64,000 nucleotides of DNA from Salvator merianae (Eukaryota; Chordata; Lepidosauria; Squamata; Teiidae). The stretch spans positions 75,721,722-75,785,721 of the forward strand of contig QVOM02000042.1 of assembly GCA_003586115.2 (NCBI GenBank), written 5' to 3'. A program made the translations under genes and the position numbers. Each line of letters starts with the position of its first letter. Positions within the stretch are counted from its first letter, which is position 1. Shown one piece after another: positions 22,596-34,273 of this stretch. Below the pieces are notes generated by a model. The model saw only the letters and a list, made by a program, of their open reading frames with translations, was not told the origin of the DNA and made no database searches.

Positions 22596-23283
22596 TGCCT
22601 TTGGCCCGTAGGCATATGGGGGCAGGAAGTGAACCATGGCATAGGGCACCCACCCTGGGGTTGTTGGGTGCAATGATGAACTGCAGTGCTCTGGAGCAGC
22701 TCCTCAGAGCCCACGTGGAGTGGTGGCATGCCTCTTGCAGCACCCCAAAATGGATCAAAGGTGTTGCTAGGCAGAAGTCTAGCCCATTTTTTGTCCTCTG
22801 CAGTGATTGCTTGTGTCCCTTTAGACTTCGAGACAGGGTTTGGCCACCACACGGATTTGCATAGTGGATTTGCACCCTCATTGGGGTGATCAGGCGGCCC
22901 TGATCGGGAAGGCCCGATCGCGCTATGGGGGGGAGAGGCCCAGTGCGCACGTGTGATTTGTGTCATTGCTGTGCACACTGTGCGGGCCTCCCGGTCGCCA
23001 TGGCAGTGGCCTGACGCTCGCAGACCGTTGCCGCGGCAACCGCCCTTCACGCCTGTGATCGGGCACTGAAACGCTGGACAGGGCGCCCCGGGCCCGATCG
23101 CAGCCGCGTGGGCCCGCATGCGTGGAGAGGCTGCAGTCGCCATGGCAGCGGCTGGCCACTTGCCGGCTGCTGTCATGGCGAGCATCAGGCATGGATAATG
23201 GCATTCGCACTCACGAACACCATTATCCAGCCTCAGGTACGTTTTCAGGCCCCATTCTAGCATGGGAAGTGAGAACAGGCCCA
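22596..23283. mobile_element. GC- and CpG-rich MITE-like block
   Basis: It ends with GTGAGAACAGGCCCAATG and begins near TGGCCCGTAGGC, so the ends resemble family A. CGCCATGGCAGCGGCTGGCC near 23139 and TGTCATGGCGAGCATCAGGC near 23171 match family A words in reverse. The segment 22870-23220 is strikingly CpG-rich compared with the AT-rich surroundings. This suggests a young copy whose CpGs have not decayed, or a locally unmethylated segment. Long frames here reflect GC content, not genes. Confidence 0.5.
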
Positions 23284-23289
23284 ATGTTT

Positions 23290-23764
23290 CATTAAGAGAG
23301 GGCTTTAAAAAACATTCCTTTTGAACCATAATTTTATTTACTAAGTATAGTGAGGGCAACACTGATAATGTTAATGTTTTAATTCAAAACATGGTGACTG
23401 CAGCTAGAATTCCCTATGCACAAAAATGGAAAGGAGATTAATTACTTTTGGTAGATGATTGGTTGATTAAAATGATGGATCTTGACTAACTTATTGAGAA
23501 ACAAGACTATGAATAAGTTTGTTAAAAACTGGAAACCTTTTATTGACTTTTTACAAGAATTAGAGAATGAGCTTGTTATTGCTGAATTTGATAAATAAAG
23601 AAGACAGGTCAGAAGAAGAAGGGAAAACAGGAAGGGCAAGAAATAAGAAATCTAGAAGAAATTTTTAAAGAGGAGAAGCCAAGATGTAATGAACAAAGGT
23701 TATCTATATGATCACACCCATTTGGGAATAAGTTGTATGTTTTATGCATTTCAAAAAAAAAAAA
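23290..23764 (+). mobile_element. 5'-truncated L1 3' end
   Basis: MVTAARIPYAQKWKG is encoded at 23391-23435. The following DWLIKMMDL, ETFY.LF and a purine-rich 3' region run to poly-A at 23752-23764. The stretch parallels 56850-57300. Stops occur throughout. Confidence 0.72.
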
Positions 23765-23769
23765 GACTT

Positions 23770-24228
23770 TTACACAAAACGAGCACAGGGGTGGGAGTGC
23801 ATGCTGGTTGGTGTACACCTCAGCTGTGCCTGTCTGGGGTGCATTCCTCTTACCCCAACAAATAACCCATGTCACTATCAATTTTGCCATTGGCACCACA
23901 CAACTACAGGGGGAACTGAGGTAGAGTCCATTTGCTGACCCCTAACTTCACTATCACAATAATGGACCCTCTCACAGTTTCCCCCAGTTTTCATGGAACA
24001 ATGGGACTACATCCAATCACTGACTGCACAAGGAGGGGAATTTGGTGAGAGGTGGAGACAGAAATGTATGATTTCTCCGTGCCAAGCATAGTAAAAATGA
24101 GGTATGAGAAAGAGCAAATCCAAATTGAGTCTGTGTTGTACTGCTAATGTGGGAATGACTGGAACACTTACTCAGTCCTGGTTCTCCTCCAATACAGATT
24201 AAATTTATGATGTTAGACTGTGTCCTTA
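23770..24228 (-). mobile_element. Element family D, truncated old reverse copy
   Basis: GTGCATGCTGGTTGGTG, CCATTTGCTGACCCCTAACTTC and CCAATCACTGACTGCACA match 9380-9900. The end CAATACAGATTAAATTTATG near 24190 matches the reversed left end of the 44881 copy. Confidence 0.6.
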
Positions 24229-24350
24229 CAGTACTTTAAAGTATTCTATACACTTTGCATGTTTTATCTTGTAACCATATATTCAGAAGCTTTCCCTTCC
24301 TGTACCCAGTCTCGGACCAGAAGATCAGGTTTATCCCTTTCTTCCCTTGG

Positions 24351-24492
24351 CCTTATTCTGGATTATATCCCAGAATAAGGACCTGCCATCTGCATGCTTG
24401 TGCAGACTATGGCAGGTGCTCTCTGGGAACCACTGTAGTCTGCACTGGCATGCACATGGCAGACCTATTCTGGGACATAATCCAGAACAAGG
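24351..24492. mobile_element. Foldback MITE with ~60-base arms
   Basis: The left arm 24351-24411 (starts CCTTATTCTGGATTATATCC) and the reverse complement of the right arm about 24432-24492 (starts CCTTGTTCTGGATTATGTCC) agree at most positions. About 20 bases separate them. Flanking GCAGAAATGACC at 24498-24510 resembles the family C terminus. Confidence 0.72.
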
Positions 24493-24510
24493 CACAATGC
24501 AGAAATGACC

Positions 24511-26795
24511 TTAGACTTGCTCCTTCTTACCTTATTTAACAAAGGCCGAGCAATGTGACTTGGAGATAAGGCCCATTTAGACATTTTGATCAGAATACTT
24601 CAATATAGTTGTCACTCAATATTCATGAAGACTAAGTTCTACCAAAGCAAATTTCCAGTTGAGGGAGCTAGAAAACAACTTGCTTGACTTGAAAAAAGAG
24701 GGTCACAAATTGCAAATATAGGGCCTCACAAACAACAAGGGACCATCATAAATTCTCTCCTCTTTGGGTGTTTCCCAACACCCTCAGAGTTATCTGCAAT
24801 ATCAAATGTTCTTTGTTTGCCCAAGATTGCAGAAACGTGAAACATGGGTTTATTTATGAGAATGTAGACTCGTTGTCCTGTAGCCTTCCCTGAATTATAA
24901 GAAACAGGGCACAAAGATAGAACACCAGCTTTTATGCACCCCAATAGTGGAGCTTTTTGAGAAAACATTGGAACTTTATGGGCCACTGACCACTTTAGGA
25001 TATTATGTCTGACCACAGTGACCACATTGGTGGTGGTGCCACAGGAAATTTATGAACAAGGTCAGATAGTGTTAAAGTTGCCTGTTACTGATTTCTGAAT
25101 ATATTTCTGACCTTTTGTGTTGAGTTAATGACTTCACATCCTCTCTGTTACAGGTCATAAAAATTTTCTATTCATACTATATAAACTCCCAGTTCTTTCC
25201 TATACAGTAATGTATTCAACTTTGATCATATTTTTTCACATTAGTTGCCCAGGCCACTAATGAAAAATATTGAATTAATCTATTGCAATGTTTAACTACA
25301 AAGAAACCATTATTTATTTAGTTTTGGCTTACAGGTTTACCCTTAAGTATCTGTAACTAGTTTTTTTTTTTCTAATCATAAAATACGTCTATTTACGTTC
25401 TCCTTTTCTCTTTAAGAAGTTAGAACATATTTCCCATGTGATACAAGTTGTGTGCAATTGCTTGCTTAGAATCCGAGAGGATATGCAGTGCTTTGTCCTT
25501 GCCTAAGGGAAAAATGCATATGCTATTTTAAAAAGGATATCAGATTAGTTTGGCAAGTAAAATAAGCCTGTATTCCAATAAAAAGCCATTATCCCAGTGA
25601 AAGATGGAGAACATATCGAAGCAAGGGATTATATTATTGGGCGGAGATGAAACTTGACTATTAGAAAATGGTTGGAAGGTATCGATGGCTGCAATTTTAC
25701 ATCCTTATTTGAAGTCAGCAGAATGTATCTTATGGCAAACTTCATTAGCATTGAGCTGTAAATAATTCTGATGCCTGATGTTTGTAGAGGTACCTCAATA
25801 AATTTGCCACTAATGATAGCATTAGAGGAATAGCCTGGGTTACAGACTAACTCTCAAAGCTCTACATCATGTCATTAAGAATGCATAATACCTAAAAAAT
25901 GTCTGACATTTCATCCTGCTTTGACACAGGCAAAGAAACAGCACCCAGGAGTGAGTTTATACAGGTCTGAATGGCCTACTTTGAAATAGCTGGAAGTCAC
26001 TAGTGGGAAGCAATAACAAAATTTAAATTCTACCGTATGGCATTACAAAGTGGAAGTCCATGGCTTGTTCACTCATGTAAATGAAAAGTTTCTACGCAGT
26101 TGTGAATAGCAAAGTGAAATACAGTACTGCATAAAAAGGACAGAACCTATCCCTCGGTCTTGATATTAGAAGGCAGAGGCTGCATCAAAATGAGCAGTCA
26201 TAGGTGACCTAGGGTTGCCTGGAGGTCAGGACAGGAAAGCAGGTGCAACCCAGTTGTTCATCGTTACACCCCACGGTTCCAGAAAGGGTGCACTGACGGA
26301 AGAGTAGGAATTCTTCTGCTCCTTTCATACTGATGTCTAGTTCACCCGAGTGACATCAAAAGTGGCTGAGGTCTAGCTGCTTTTCATAGGCCATGGCCTA
26401 CAGCCATGAAAGTTGTGCTGGGACTGCACCACTCCAGCAGGCTTGTAAAGACTGCCCAGAGAAACACTGACTTTTCAAGAAAAGCTTCCCTTTCCATGAC
26501 ACCTCTGGAGGCAGCCTGAAATCTAGCTAACAAGTGTTTATGTGGGCAGACACAGCATAAAGTCCTCCCAGAAGATCTTTCTAAGAAAAAACTCTTCTTC
26601 CACAGATGGAGCAGAAGCATTTTTACATTGCCAAAAAGATGACATGATACAGTTACCAAATTGACCAAAAATCAATTATTTTTAATTTATTTGCAGAAGA
26701 CAGTTCACTCTTTTCACAGAATCCTTTAGAAAGAAATTCCAGAGGCATTAAGCCTTTTCCAATGTTTCCACACTCTGTCTGGGCTAAAACTTAAC
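24511..26795. other. 2.3 kb without a recognisable gene or repeat
   Basis: This is the longest stretch in the first half with no detectable transposon. It is AT-rich with only short frames. It could hold conserved non-coding sequence, but nothing in the bases alone proves that. Confidence 0.4.
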
Positions 26796-26799
26796 CCTA

Positions 26800-27756
26800 A
26801 AAAATAAGAACTCTTTTTTAAAAAATATGGCACCCAACATGCAACTGGAAACAGCCAAACTTCCTGGTTTCCAACTAAACAACGAAATTATCAAATATGT
26901 GAGAATACACTTGTATAAATCAGATCACAAAACAGTTTATCAAAACTTCAAACTGACATGGTAAAAGATCATTAAAGATATAAAATGCTGGAAAAGGAAG
27001 TCAATGTCCCTTTTGGGTAGATTTGTTGCCATTAAGATGATAGCAGTGCCTCAGTTTTTATTCCTAATTCAAATGATACCCATCCAACCAACAAAGAAAA
27101 TTCGACAAGCTGTAATTCTCAACTTTAACAAATTCATCTTTCAGGAAAAAAAAAACCTGTTCATGTCTCCCACATGCCATGCTCTACCAAAAGTCACAAA
27201 AAGGAGGATGGGGCTACTCTAATCTGCACCTATACTTTGACACTTTTCAGCTCAAGCAATTAATTAGAATGATAGGCTCTCAACCACCAAAATGGTCTTC
27301 CATAGAATTTGAGTGCAGCAACCATCAAGCTAAATTCAATCCCTTTGCAGACAAACAAGGGCACAGCACACATTCTGTGCAAAGGAATTACACCATGTGT
27401 GGAAGAAACAGCAAAACACACTGTGCTAGCATCCTCAATATATTCACTTAAAAATTTCCCTCCTATTTTGACATAAATTCAAAAATGACTCTGATACAAG
27501 AAGGGTGGTATAGACTCAAAGATTTGATTCTCTTAAATGGAAAACTGAAAGATGACACTGGCATCAAAATAATATTATCCAGTACTTCCAACAATCGACT
27601 CTCTCCCTGGCTTGTAATACAATTTCTATGTGACCTCCTTTCCAAAGTGCGAACCAACCTGCCATTGATGTTATTCGAACAGTTACTCACAGCCCCACCG
27701 GAAATACACAAAGGACTGATCTCAGTCATCTATGACTCTTTGATTAGTTATTAACT
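26800..27756 (+). pseudogene. L1-type LINE ORF2 fragment (thumb/C-terminal region)
   Basis: The frames encode SLLGRFVAIKMIAVPQFLF at 27007-27063, then an IxKFIFQEK region, then KSQKGGWGYSNLHLYF near 27182-27230. These match the L1 ORF2 segment after the RT, which normally reads LLGRI..IKM..LPKLLF and GGWGLPNLxLY. A later frame (27485-27754) continues with W-RLKDLILLNGKLKDD. Frameshifts and stops separate the pieces. No 3' end or A-tail is seen, so it was cut or decayed afterwards. Confidence 0.72.
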
Positions 27757-29214
27757 AAAATCATCCTAAGGTCTTAAAGGACTATGGGAATTAGGCTGAG
27801 CCATTCCTGATGAAAATTGACATAAGTTATTGACATCCAAACCATTTAGTGTCAATTCTAACATAATACAGACCAAACAAATGAAAGGTCAAGGATCTGT
27901 TGCAAAGTTCTATGGCCTTTGGCTACTACTTCTTGAAAACCATCTGTAAAATAAAAGATTGCGTGATTATCCTCCTGTGCCAGTAAAGCACTGGCTCTCC
28001 CAAGACATGTCTTTACATCTCTCTTGTAAACATAGTAACAAAGCAGTACTGTACATCCAGAAATCCTGGTAGCTATCTCCAAGCTGTTTAACCATAAGAC
28101 CTAAAATTTTGTTATGAAAGGTCTACCTACATTAGAAAATAAATACTCATTGTACTTCCGCAAGTTCTTTATATTTTTTATTATTTTTGTTTAATATATT
28201 GAATCTTCACTGTTGTTTAACTGTGTGAAACATGTTTGTTGTACAACATTAAATTGGAAAAAAACAAAAAAACAGAACCAGTCATTGCTTTTATAAAATG
28301 GACCAATTCTATTCTTACATAGTTGATAGGATTCAATTTCCCTTGTAACTTTTTATCTGCAGCATAGGTTGACTTTTATGCAATTGGTAATATGTGACTT
28401 CCCTCATTTAATGAAGTCAGCAATGATGTAGAGCTGGTCTCTAAGGAGTCACTGATTTACATTGGTAGACTGGAACTCTATGTTTCCCCTAACCCTCATT
28501 TTTTCATAGATTATAATTACTTGCATAACACAGCATTTATTTATTTTTTGCAGTATGTGGTGACTTGTGAGAACCAAACTATAACGTTGTACAAGGGAAT
28601 ACTGTATGGGAATACTGTATGACGAGGCTGGCCTTAGCAGTTGTTTGTGGGTCCAAATTTGGTGTCACACTGGCACAGCTTAGACTGGCTTGGGTCTGGG
28701 CCATGATGGTGCTTTTGAGATATTTTAAGACCTTTTGCAGCCACAGGCCATACTAGATGACCAAGTTCTGAGCTGGTCAAGGTAACTCAGGGCAACCATG
28801 ACACTCCAAATGCCAGCTCAAGCTACTAGTGTGGGACCCTAAATGCTGGTCTGAACTGCTAGGGCAGACCCTATGAGAGTGGGGGCCCACTGAGTCCAAC
28901 TGGTCCAAGCTGGCCCTGATTTTGGGTTTCCCCCCACTCATTCTCTCTCTCTATCTCTCTCACACACATACACAGTTTCACTCACTTAGTTTTCTTTCTG
29001 CAGTAGCACTATATCAGCATAACATGTCTTTTCTTCCAAAAGAAAAGCAAGTGGGAAGAAAACAAATCTTCTTTTCACATTTACCCCATAAATATCCCAG
29101 GGGACACAACCTGTCCTGCCGTGGAACAGGGTGTATCTGGACCCAGTGTAGAGATTCAGAACCAAAAGGAATGTTAAAAGAGAATTTCCTGACACAAATG
29201 CAGAATAATCAGTA
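27757..29214. other. 1.5 kb without a recognisable gene
   Basis: A-rich patches lie at 28256-28270 and a (CT)n/(CA)n patch at 28941-28975. A 74-residue antisense frame at 27858-28082 shows no family match I can recognise. Confidence 0.35.
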
Positions 29215-29400
29215 ATTAAATATATTAGATAAATTCACAGACTTAGTTATATAATTCCTAGAAATATACATTCAACAATAAAATAGAATATAATAATTTA
29301 GTAAGTAAACTAAATAAGGAATCTCAATTGTTCATAATAAAAACAACATTTAAGAATGTCCTTGATGAGTACTGCAGGCAAACATTCAAAACACTGTATG
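29215..29400. repeat. AT-rich repeat unit related to 54990-55190
   Basis: GTTCATAATAAAAACAACAT followed by TTAAGAATGTCCTTGATGAG and TACTGCAGGCAAACA is nearly repeated at 55120-55180. The AT-rich sequence before it is also similar. Confidence 0.6.
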
Positions 29401-29628
29401 GGATTCTTAACTTCACATCTATCCATCACCAGGCATGTGTCAACCCAACTCTTTCCAGGTTTTCTTCAGTGGCCACTAACTGTAAATGTATCTGGAACAG
29501 GACAGGGCCATTTGTATTGGGATGGCTTACCCCTTCTTAGCCCCTGCTGCAGGCTTCAAAGGCTAGACCAGCTTTTGAGCTGGCACTGAGGCCTCTGAAG
29601 GCCAAGATCAAGAGATCCTGGCTTTCAG

Positions 29629-31369
29629 GGGAAGATGGCCGAATGTAGTTGCTGAGAGGAATTTTTCCTCTGAGCAAACCGCAATGTGAGGAGATGGGGG
29701 GGGGGGAGTCTAAACCCTGTCTGTCAGAAGATTTCATCTCCCTGAGTGACAGGGAGGCAGAGGAATTCCTCATTAGAGCTCCAAACAAGTCTCCCCCCTC
29801 AGCAGGGGCAGCGAGAGATTTGCAGCAGCCCGCGTACGGGAGGAGCTGGAGGAGCTGGAGGAAAATCAACAACATTCCCAAGGTACATTTTGTGTCATCT
29901 TTAAAGGCGGTAAGTTCGGCCGATCATCTTTTAATTCATGAAGATACTAACCCTAAGATAAACATTAAGGGGGGGGGGGGAACCCTCTACAATTGCAGCC
30001 TGGATAATATATGCCAAAAGTTTAAACATCATAATGCAACAAAATGCTAAAATATTTGCAAAGGTTTTTAATCCTTAGATAAACCATTCAAAGTTTTGTT
30101 TTATAACATGCTGGGGTCTTCAGTGTCTCATTAAAATATACTGGAACTGCTTCTTATTAGCTAAGATAAGCAGGCTGGGAAGATTAATGGTGCCAGATGT
30201 TTCTCTTTAATTGGGGGGGGAATTGCTTTTAACAGTGAATGACCATTAGAGGGCTTCTTCAGAGGACTAAATCATAAGTGCTGCGAAACATGTACTGGAG
30301 GACTGAATCACTGCATCTTAAATCTGGGAAGTTGTGAAATATGGCAACAAGCAAGTTCAAACTAGAAAAAGACAAACAGCCAAAAGAACAGAGGCATGCC
30401 TTGGAATTAGATCCAATGATTTCTATTCATAAAAAATTGGACTTTATTTTTCATGAATTGCGTAGATCCTTTGAAAATCAAGGGCAGAATTTTGAGAGAT
30501 TAAGACAAGACCTTAAAATGAAATAGGTGTTGTATGCACTGAACTTCATGAAACAAAAGATAAGGCTCTGAAACTAGACGATTTTAAGGCAGAAATTCCT
30601 CAGACAAAATTTATGGCTCAAGAAATACAAATAGAGGCATCTGAACCTACCACAGACAAAGTGTCGAGGGTTGTAATGGCGTTCTTTGTGAGGAAAGTTA
30701 CAAGAGATGTTGTGCGAGCGAGACAGTATGAGTCATTACTAGCAACAGCTCAAGGTTCTACTTTTTCATTGAAGGAAGCTTCGGGAAAAATCTTACAAGG
30801 GAGGAAGGAGTATATGAGGCGAACAGTAAAAGAAGTATTTTTTATTTGGAATCAACAAAGACTCAACTGAAATCTGTGAATAAGATGCAGAATTTTTGGT
30901 TCAAATATGGAAACAACTGGAGGAAAAGGGGAAAAAAACTGAAGGAGCCAGAAGGAGGAACTTAAGAAGTGGCTTAGCAGAATAATGGGCAGAAGCTGTA
31001 TTATTGAAAGACTGATATGAGAAGAAGATTTTGAGAGCTTGCGGAGATTGGATAAATATAATAATTTACTGAGAAATAAGACAGTGGATAGATTTTTGTG
31101 AAAACTGGAAACCCTCTATTGACCTTTTGCAAGAATTGGAAAGCGGACCTGGAAAGTGGACTGGTGTTTCCTGGATTGACAGAATGAAGAGGAAAGAAGA
31201 TTATTGGTAGAAGAAAAGAACTGGGTGGTTGGGGGGTATGAAATATAGAAGAAATCTGGGAAGAAGTAGAAAGTCAGTAGTTAAAAATGTTAGTTGACAA
31301 ATCATGAATCACTTAGTGTGATTTTATATATCAAAAAATAAAATTAAAAAAAAATTAAAAACAAGAGAG
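29629..31369 (+). mobile_element. Internally deleted L1: 5' UTR + ORF1 joined to the 3' end
   Basis: A perfect 18-bp duplication AGAGATCCTGGCTTTCAG flanks the unit (29611-29628 and 31370-31387). It begins GGGAAGATGG, a typical full-length L1 start, then has a G-run UTR and ORF1 at about 30341-30868. From about 31030 it continues directly with the last ~130 bases of ORF2 (GAGAAATAAGACAGTGGAT and GAAAACTGGAAACCC, parallel to 57050-57100), the 3' UTR and an A-rich tail. Endonuclease and RT are absent. This resembles the HAL1 type of half-L1 known in mammals. The single pair of duplications shows the deleted form itself was the inserted template, or that deletion followed insertion without touching the ends. 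Confidence 0.87.
30341..30870 (+). pseudogene. L1 ORF1 protein, frameshifted
   Basis: The first frame, 30341-30526, starts with an ATG and encodes a lysine-rich N-terminus with coiled-coil-like residues (61 codons, then TAG). The frame changes near 30525 and continues to a TGA ending at 30870. The second part has VVMAFFVRKVTRDVV, FSLKEASGKIL and GRKEYMRRT, which match the L1 ORF1p RNA-binding and C-terminal domains (family wording: RRE-Y...T). The role in the family is an RNA-chaperone trimer. This copy is broken at the domain junction. Confidence 0.72.
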
Positions 31370-31439
31370 AGAGATCCTGGCTTTCAGAGTTTCTGGGGCT
31401 CCCATTTTGGTGACATTTCCTGTTGGGCCACTGAAATGC

Positions 31440-31449
31440 CCCCCCCCCC
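31440..31449. repeat. Poly-C run
   Basis: Homopolymer of about 12 C directly upstream of a family C-like MITE. It is low-complexity only. Confidence 0.7.
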
Positions 31450-31539
31450 CATATCCTGGAACAGGGGGCCATGTGCCTTCTTCACATGGCCCACTGTTGT
31501 GGGTCAGCCCCAGTAGGAATCCTGGAAAACTTCATTATT

Positions 31540-31940
31540 GGAGGCCCTTTTTACATGAGATGTCCTGCGCTAAAAAAGGGTTCAGGTGCCTCCCTTCCAA
31601 ATGCTAATATAGGATAAAGGAGACTCCACCCCTCTTAGCTTGCTCTGTCCACACAGGACAGAGCATAGAACAGGATAGGGTGCCCAAAATGATGCCTTAT
31701 CATGTTCTATTAGTAGATCTCAATTATGATTTCTACCAGCATTCTAGAGACCATGCTGCTGAATAGTGGGCCATGTATAGAAGTCACATGGCTCTCTGTT
31801 TCAGTATACAGAGGACCCATTTTGGCAGTGGAACAGTGAGCTCCACCAAAATGCGCTCCAGGGAAATGCACTCCAGTGCGAAAGCTCCGTTCCAGCTAGC
31901 GCTTAAGAACGGTCTACCGCTGCAGTGCGAAAAGGCCCAT
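31540..31940. mobile_element. MITE, family C-like
   Basis: The left end GGCCCTTTTTACATGAG and right end CAGTGCGAAAAGGCCC form an imperfect TIR. GACAGAGCATAGAACAGGAT and GTGCCTCCCTTCCAAATGCT are family C-type words. CpG remains near the right end (31850-31935). Confidence 0.6.
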
Positions 31941-32186
31941 TGTCTAACCTGCTGAATGGCATGTCAATTTCACATACAGTACAATACAATCTGCACAGTG
32001 CCACGTTCTTCTCCTGTTATGTGGCTATAAGCAACATTAAGACACTGTAGTGTCTTAAGAGCTCCATAAAACATTTTTGCTCTCTTGCACCGTGGCAGCC
32101 TTACTGCCATTGCTGATTGAGAAGACTTACTGGTCTCCTTGGCAGAGTTTGTTTTTGAAGATAGGGAATGGTGCATGGCCATTCTC

Positions 32187-32708
32187 TGAGCCTTTCTACA
32201 CTTGCTGGTGTTTCTTATCAGCAAGTGCACTAAGGACTCCCCTTCTGCATGTTAGTGTGGAATAAGGGAGGCCCCACCCACCACCGGTATGCTCCATCCA
32301 CACAGAATAGAGCATAATCCAGATTAGGTGACCCCTCTTCTGGATTACCAGTAATCTTCGACACTGAGAACTGCCTGAGTACCTGCCCAGCCCAGTAGGG
32401 ATCATGGAGGCATGCAGAAGAAACACTTCTATTTTCTAGACTACTGGGGACCCATCTTGGTGCCATGCTAAAGCACATTGCTGAAATGTGTTACCCAGGG
32501 GACTCCGAGACTAAGAAATTAGGTTCCTAACCCTTCAGAACCTTTGGAAGCTTGTGCAGCCATCAGAGCCAATGCGGGGGCTAGTCTGGACCAGTGCTGC
32601 TGTCCAGAAGGTGCTGTTCCAGGCCATCCTTTGCCATGATCTGAACCTGTTGGCCCTGCTGGTCTAGACCCACTGCTTCAGAACACGCACGGTAATTACA
32701 GAAAAGCC
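32187..32708. mobile_element. MITE, family C
   Basis: The end sequences GAGCCTTTCTACACTTGC and AATTACAGAAAAGCCCTC are inverted with mismatches. The body aligns with 14188-14640: the GCACTAAGGACTCCCCTTCT, CATAATCCAGATTAGGTGAC, GGGATCATGGAGG and CTACTGGGGACCCATCTTGG blocks follow in the same order. Confidence 0.66.
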
Positions 32709-33358
32709 CTCTGTCTTTGTAACCTTCCCCACCTTCTGATTTCAAATCAGGGTTCCCCCCTGTTGGACTGACAGTGAAGTTACAGCTGATCCTTGGAAGA
32801 GAACAAGCCTTCCCTGCCCATCAAATGACGGTAAAAAAAACCCTCACTGCCATTTAACAGAGCGATTATTTCTCTTTAAGACAAAGCAGGAAGGGTACTT
32901 TGCTTAATGTTTCCTTCCCTTCCCATCCAGATTCCGTGTACTTCACCATAGGATGCAGTCATGCTGTAACAACAAATTTCAACTGATTTCACTTAAAGAA
33001 ACTTTACAGGACCTATCTGTTCTGGAGTCTTATCAGGGAAGGGGACAAAGCCTTTTGGGGACAACTTTGATAAGCATCCACCTCTCCCAAGAGAAACAGC
33101 AGATCTTGAATAAATGTCATGATACTGATAAGTATTCGTAATGCATCGTAATATGCTGTTTTCTAACATCTGCAGTTAATATTTTAACGCCTTTTAAAAC
33201 TCCCCCCAAAAAATATTTAGCATTCTTTTAGGCATGAGTCGAGTACCTTTTGAACACTTCTGGTGGCAACACTGTGATGAAGATGTTTCTAAAAGCTGAG
33301 AATGGCCAGTGTTTGGCTACATTACATGGAGTCAGTCTGCCCTAGGGAAGAAATAATA
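32709..33358. other. No gene recognised
   Basis: Mixed-composition DNA without an identified repeat. Confidence 0.35.
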
Positions 33359-33366
33359 TTCTAGGG

Positions 33367-33568
33367 CAGTGATCCCCAACCTTTTCTCACTTCTGTACCC
33401 CTTGGCAGCCCATTTTGATAAATTGTACCTTCATAATAATTGCTGTTATTTCAAATGTGTATTTGTAACTATGTTTTTTTCTTGACATTATTCAGTTTTT
33501 TTCACATACCTCTAAATGTCCTGGTTCATATCTCTGGGAGTATGCATACCCCAGGCTGGGAATCAGTG
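33367..33568. mobile_element. hAT MITE of the CAGTGRTYCCCAA type (202 bp)
   Basis: It starts CAGTGATCCCCAACCTTTT and ends with the complement of CACTGATTCCCAGCCTGG. The 8-bp flanks TTCTAGGG (33359-33366) and TCCTAGGG (33569-33576) agree at seven of eight bases. The size, TIR wording and 8-bp duplication all fit a non-autonomous hAT. Confidence 0.85.
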
Positions 33569-33576
33569 TCCTAGGG

Positions 33577-34011
33577 CCTAGAAGAAAAAACTGAAGATGT
33601 GTTTCACAAAGACAACTGTGTGTAGCTTGCACCTACTGAAGTTTGTCGCTCTTGGAACAAGAAGAATATGCTGGATCCTCATAGCCAGAAGCCTGCTGAT
33701 TCCAGACTAAATTTGTTATTGACAGATTTGGAGCTGTCGGTAACTGCACCCACAGAAAATCTTTTTAAAGCCAACACTCTCTCTCTAATGTGTTGCCCTG
33801 ATCCTTTCTATAAATGGCAGATGGTCACATTTCTTTTTCTCCTTCTGAGGAACAAATGAAACAGGCCAAGTGTTATTGTCTAGGAAATGCTGGTAATCAT
33901 GGGCTACAGGGGAATCTAAAGGTTTCCCTTTTTTGATTTCTCTAGATTCTTTTGGCCTTTCTGCACTTTCCGTTTTGGAATGTTTGCAAACAAATATTCC
34001 AAGATGGAACA
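33577..34011. other. No gene recognised
   Basis: Short frames only. CCAAGATGGAACAGACTG near 33999 shows a few bases of L2 coding sequence joining the next feature. Confidence 0.35.
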
Positions 34012-34273
34012 GACTGCGGAACACTCTTCCCCCTGAGGTGCGTCAAGCTTCTTCACTTTACATATTTAGGAGAGCAATAAAGATGTATCTATTTGCCCTT
34101 TCCTTTGGCTAAAGGTACAGCTTTCCCTCCTTACTTCAGACTGCTGTTTTATTGCGTGCTTTTTATGGTTTTGTTGTTGTTGTTGTTGTTGTTGTTTTAA
34201 TTGTTGTAACCTGCCCTGAGATCTTCGGGTATAGGGCGGATAAAAATGCAAATAAATAAATAAATAAATAAAT
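34012..34273 (+). mobile_element. L2 LINE 3' end (262 bp)
   Basis: GACTGCGGAACACTCTTCCC encodes the end of ORF2 (RLRNTLPPEVRQASS). It is followed by AGAGCAATAAAGATG, CCCTGAGATCTTCGGGTA and an (AAAT)n tail. It closely matches 8035-8300. A (GTT)n tract lies at 34169-34196 within it. Confidence 0.82.

Noticed and set aside
22457..23362. 301-codon antisense frame
   Set aside because: It spans the GC-rich MITE-like block and runs through unrelated repeats. Its length reflects GC composition, and no domain is visible.
27858..28082. 74-residue antisense frame next to the L1 fragment
   Set aside because: I found no L1 zinc-knuckle or other domain in it. Frames of this length are expected by chance.
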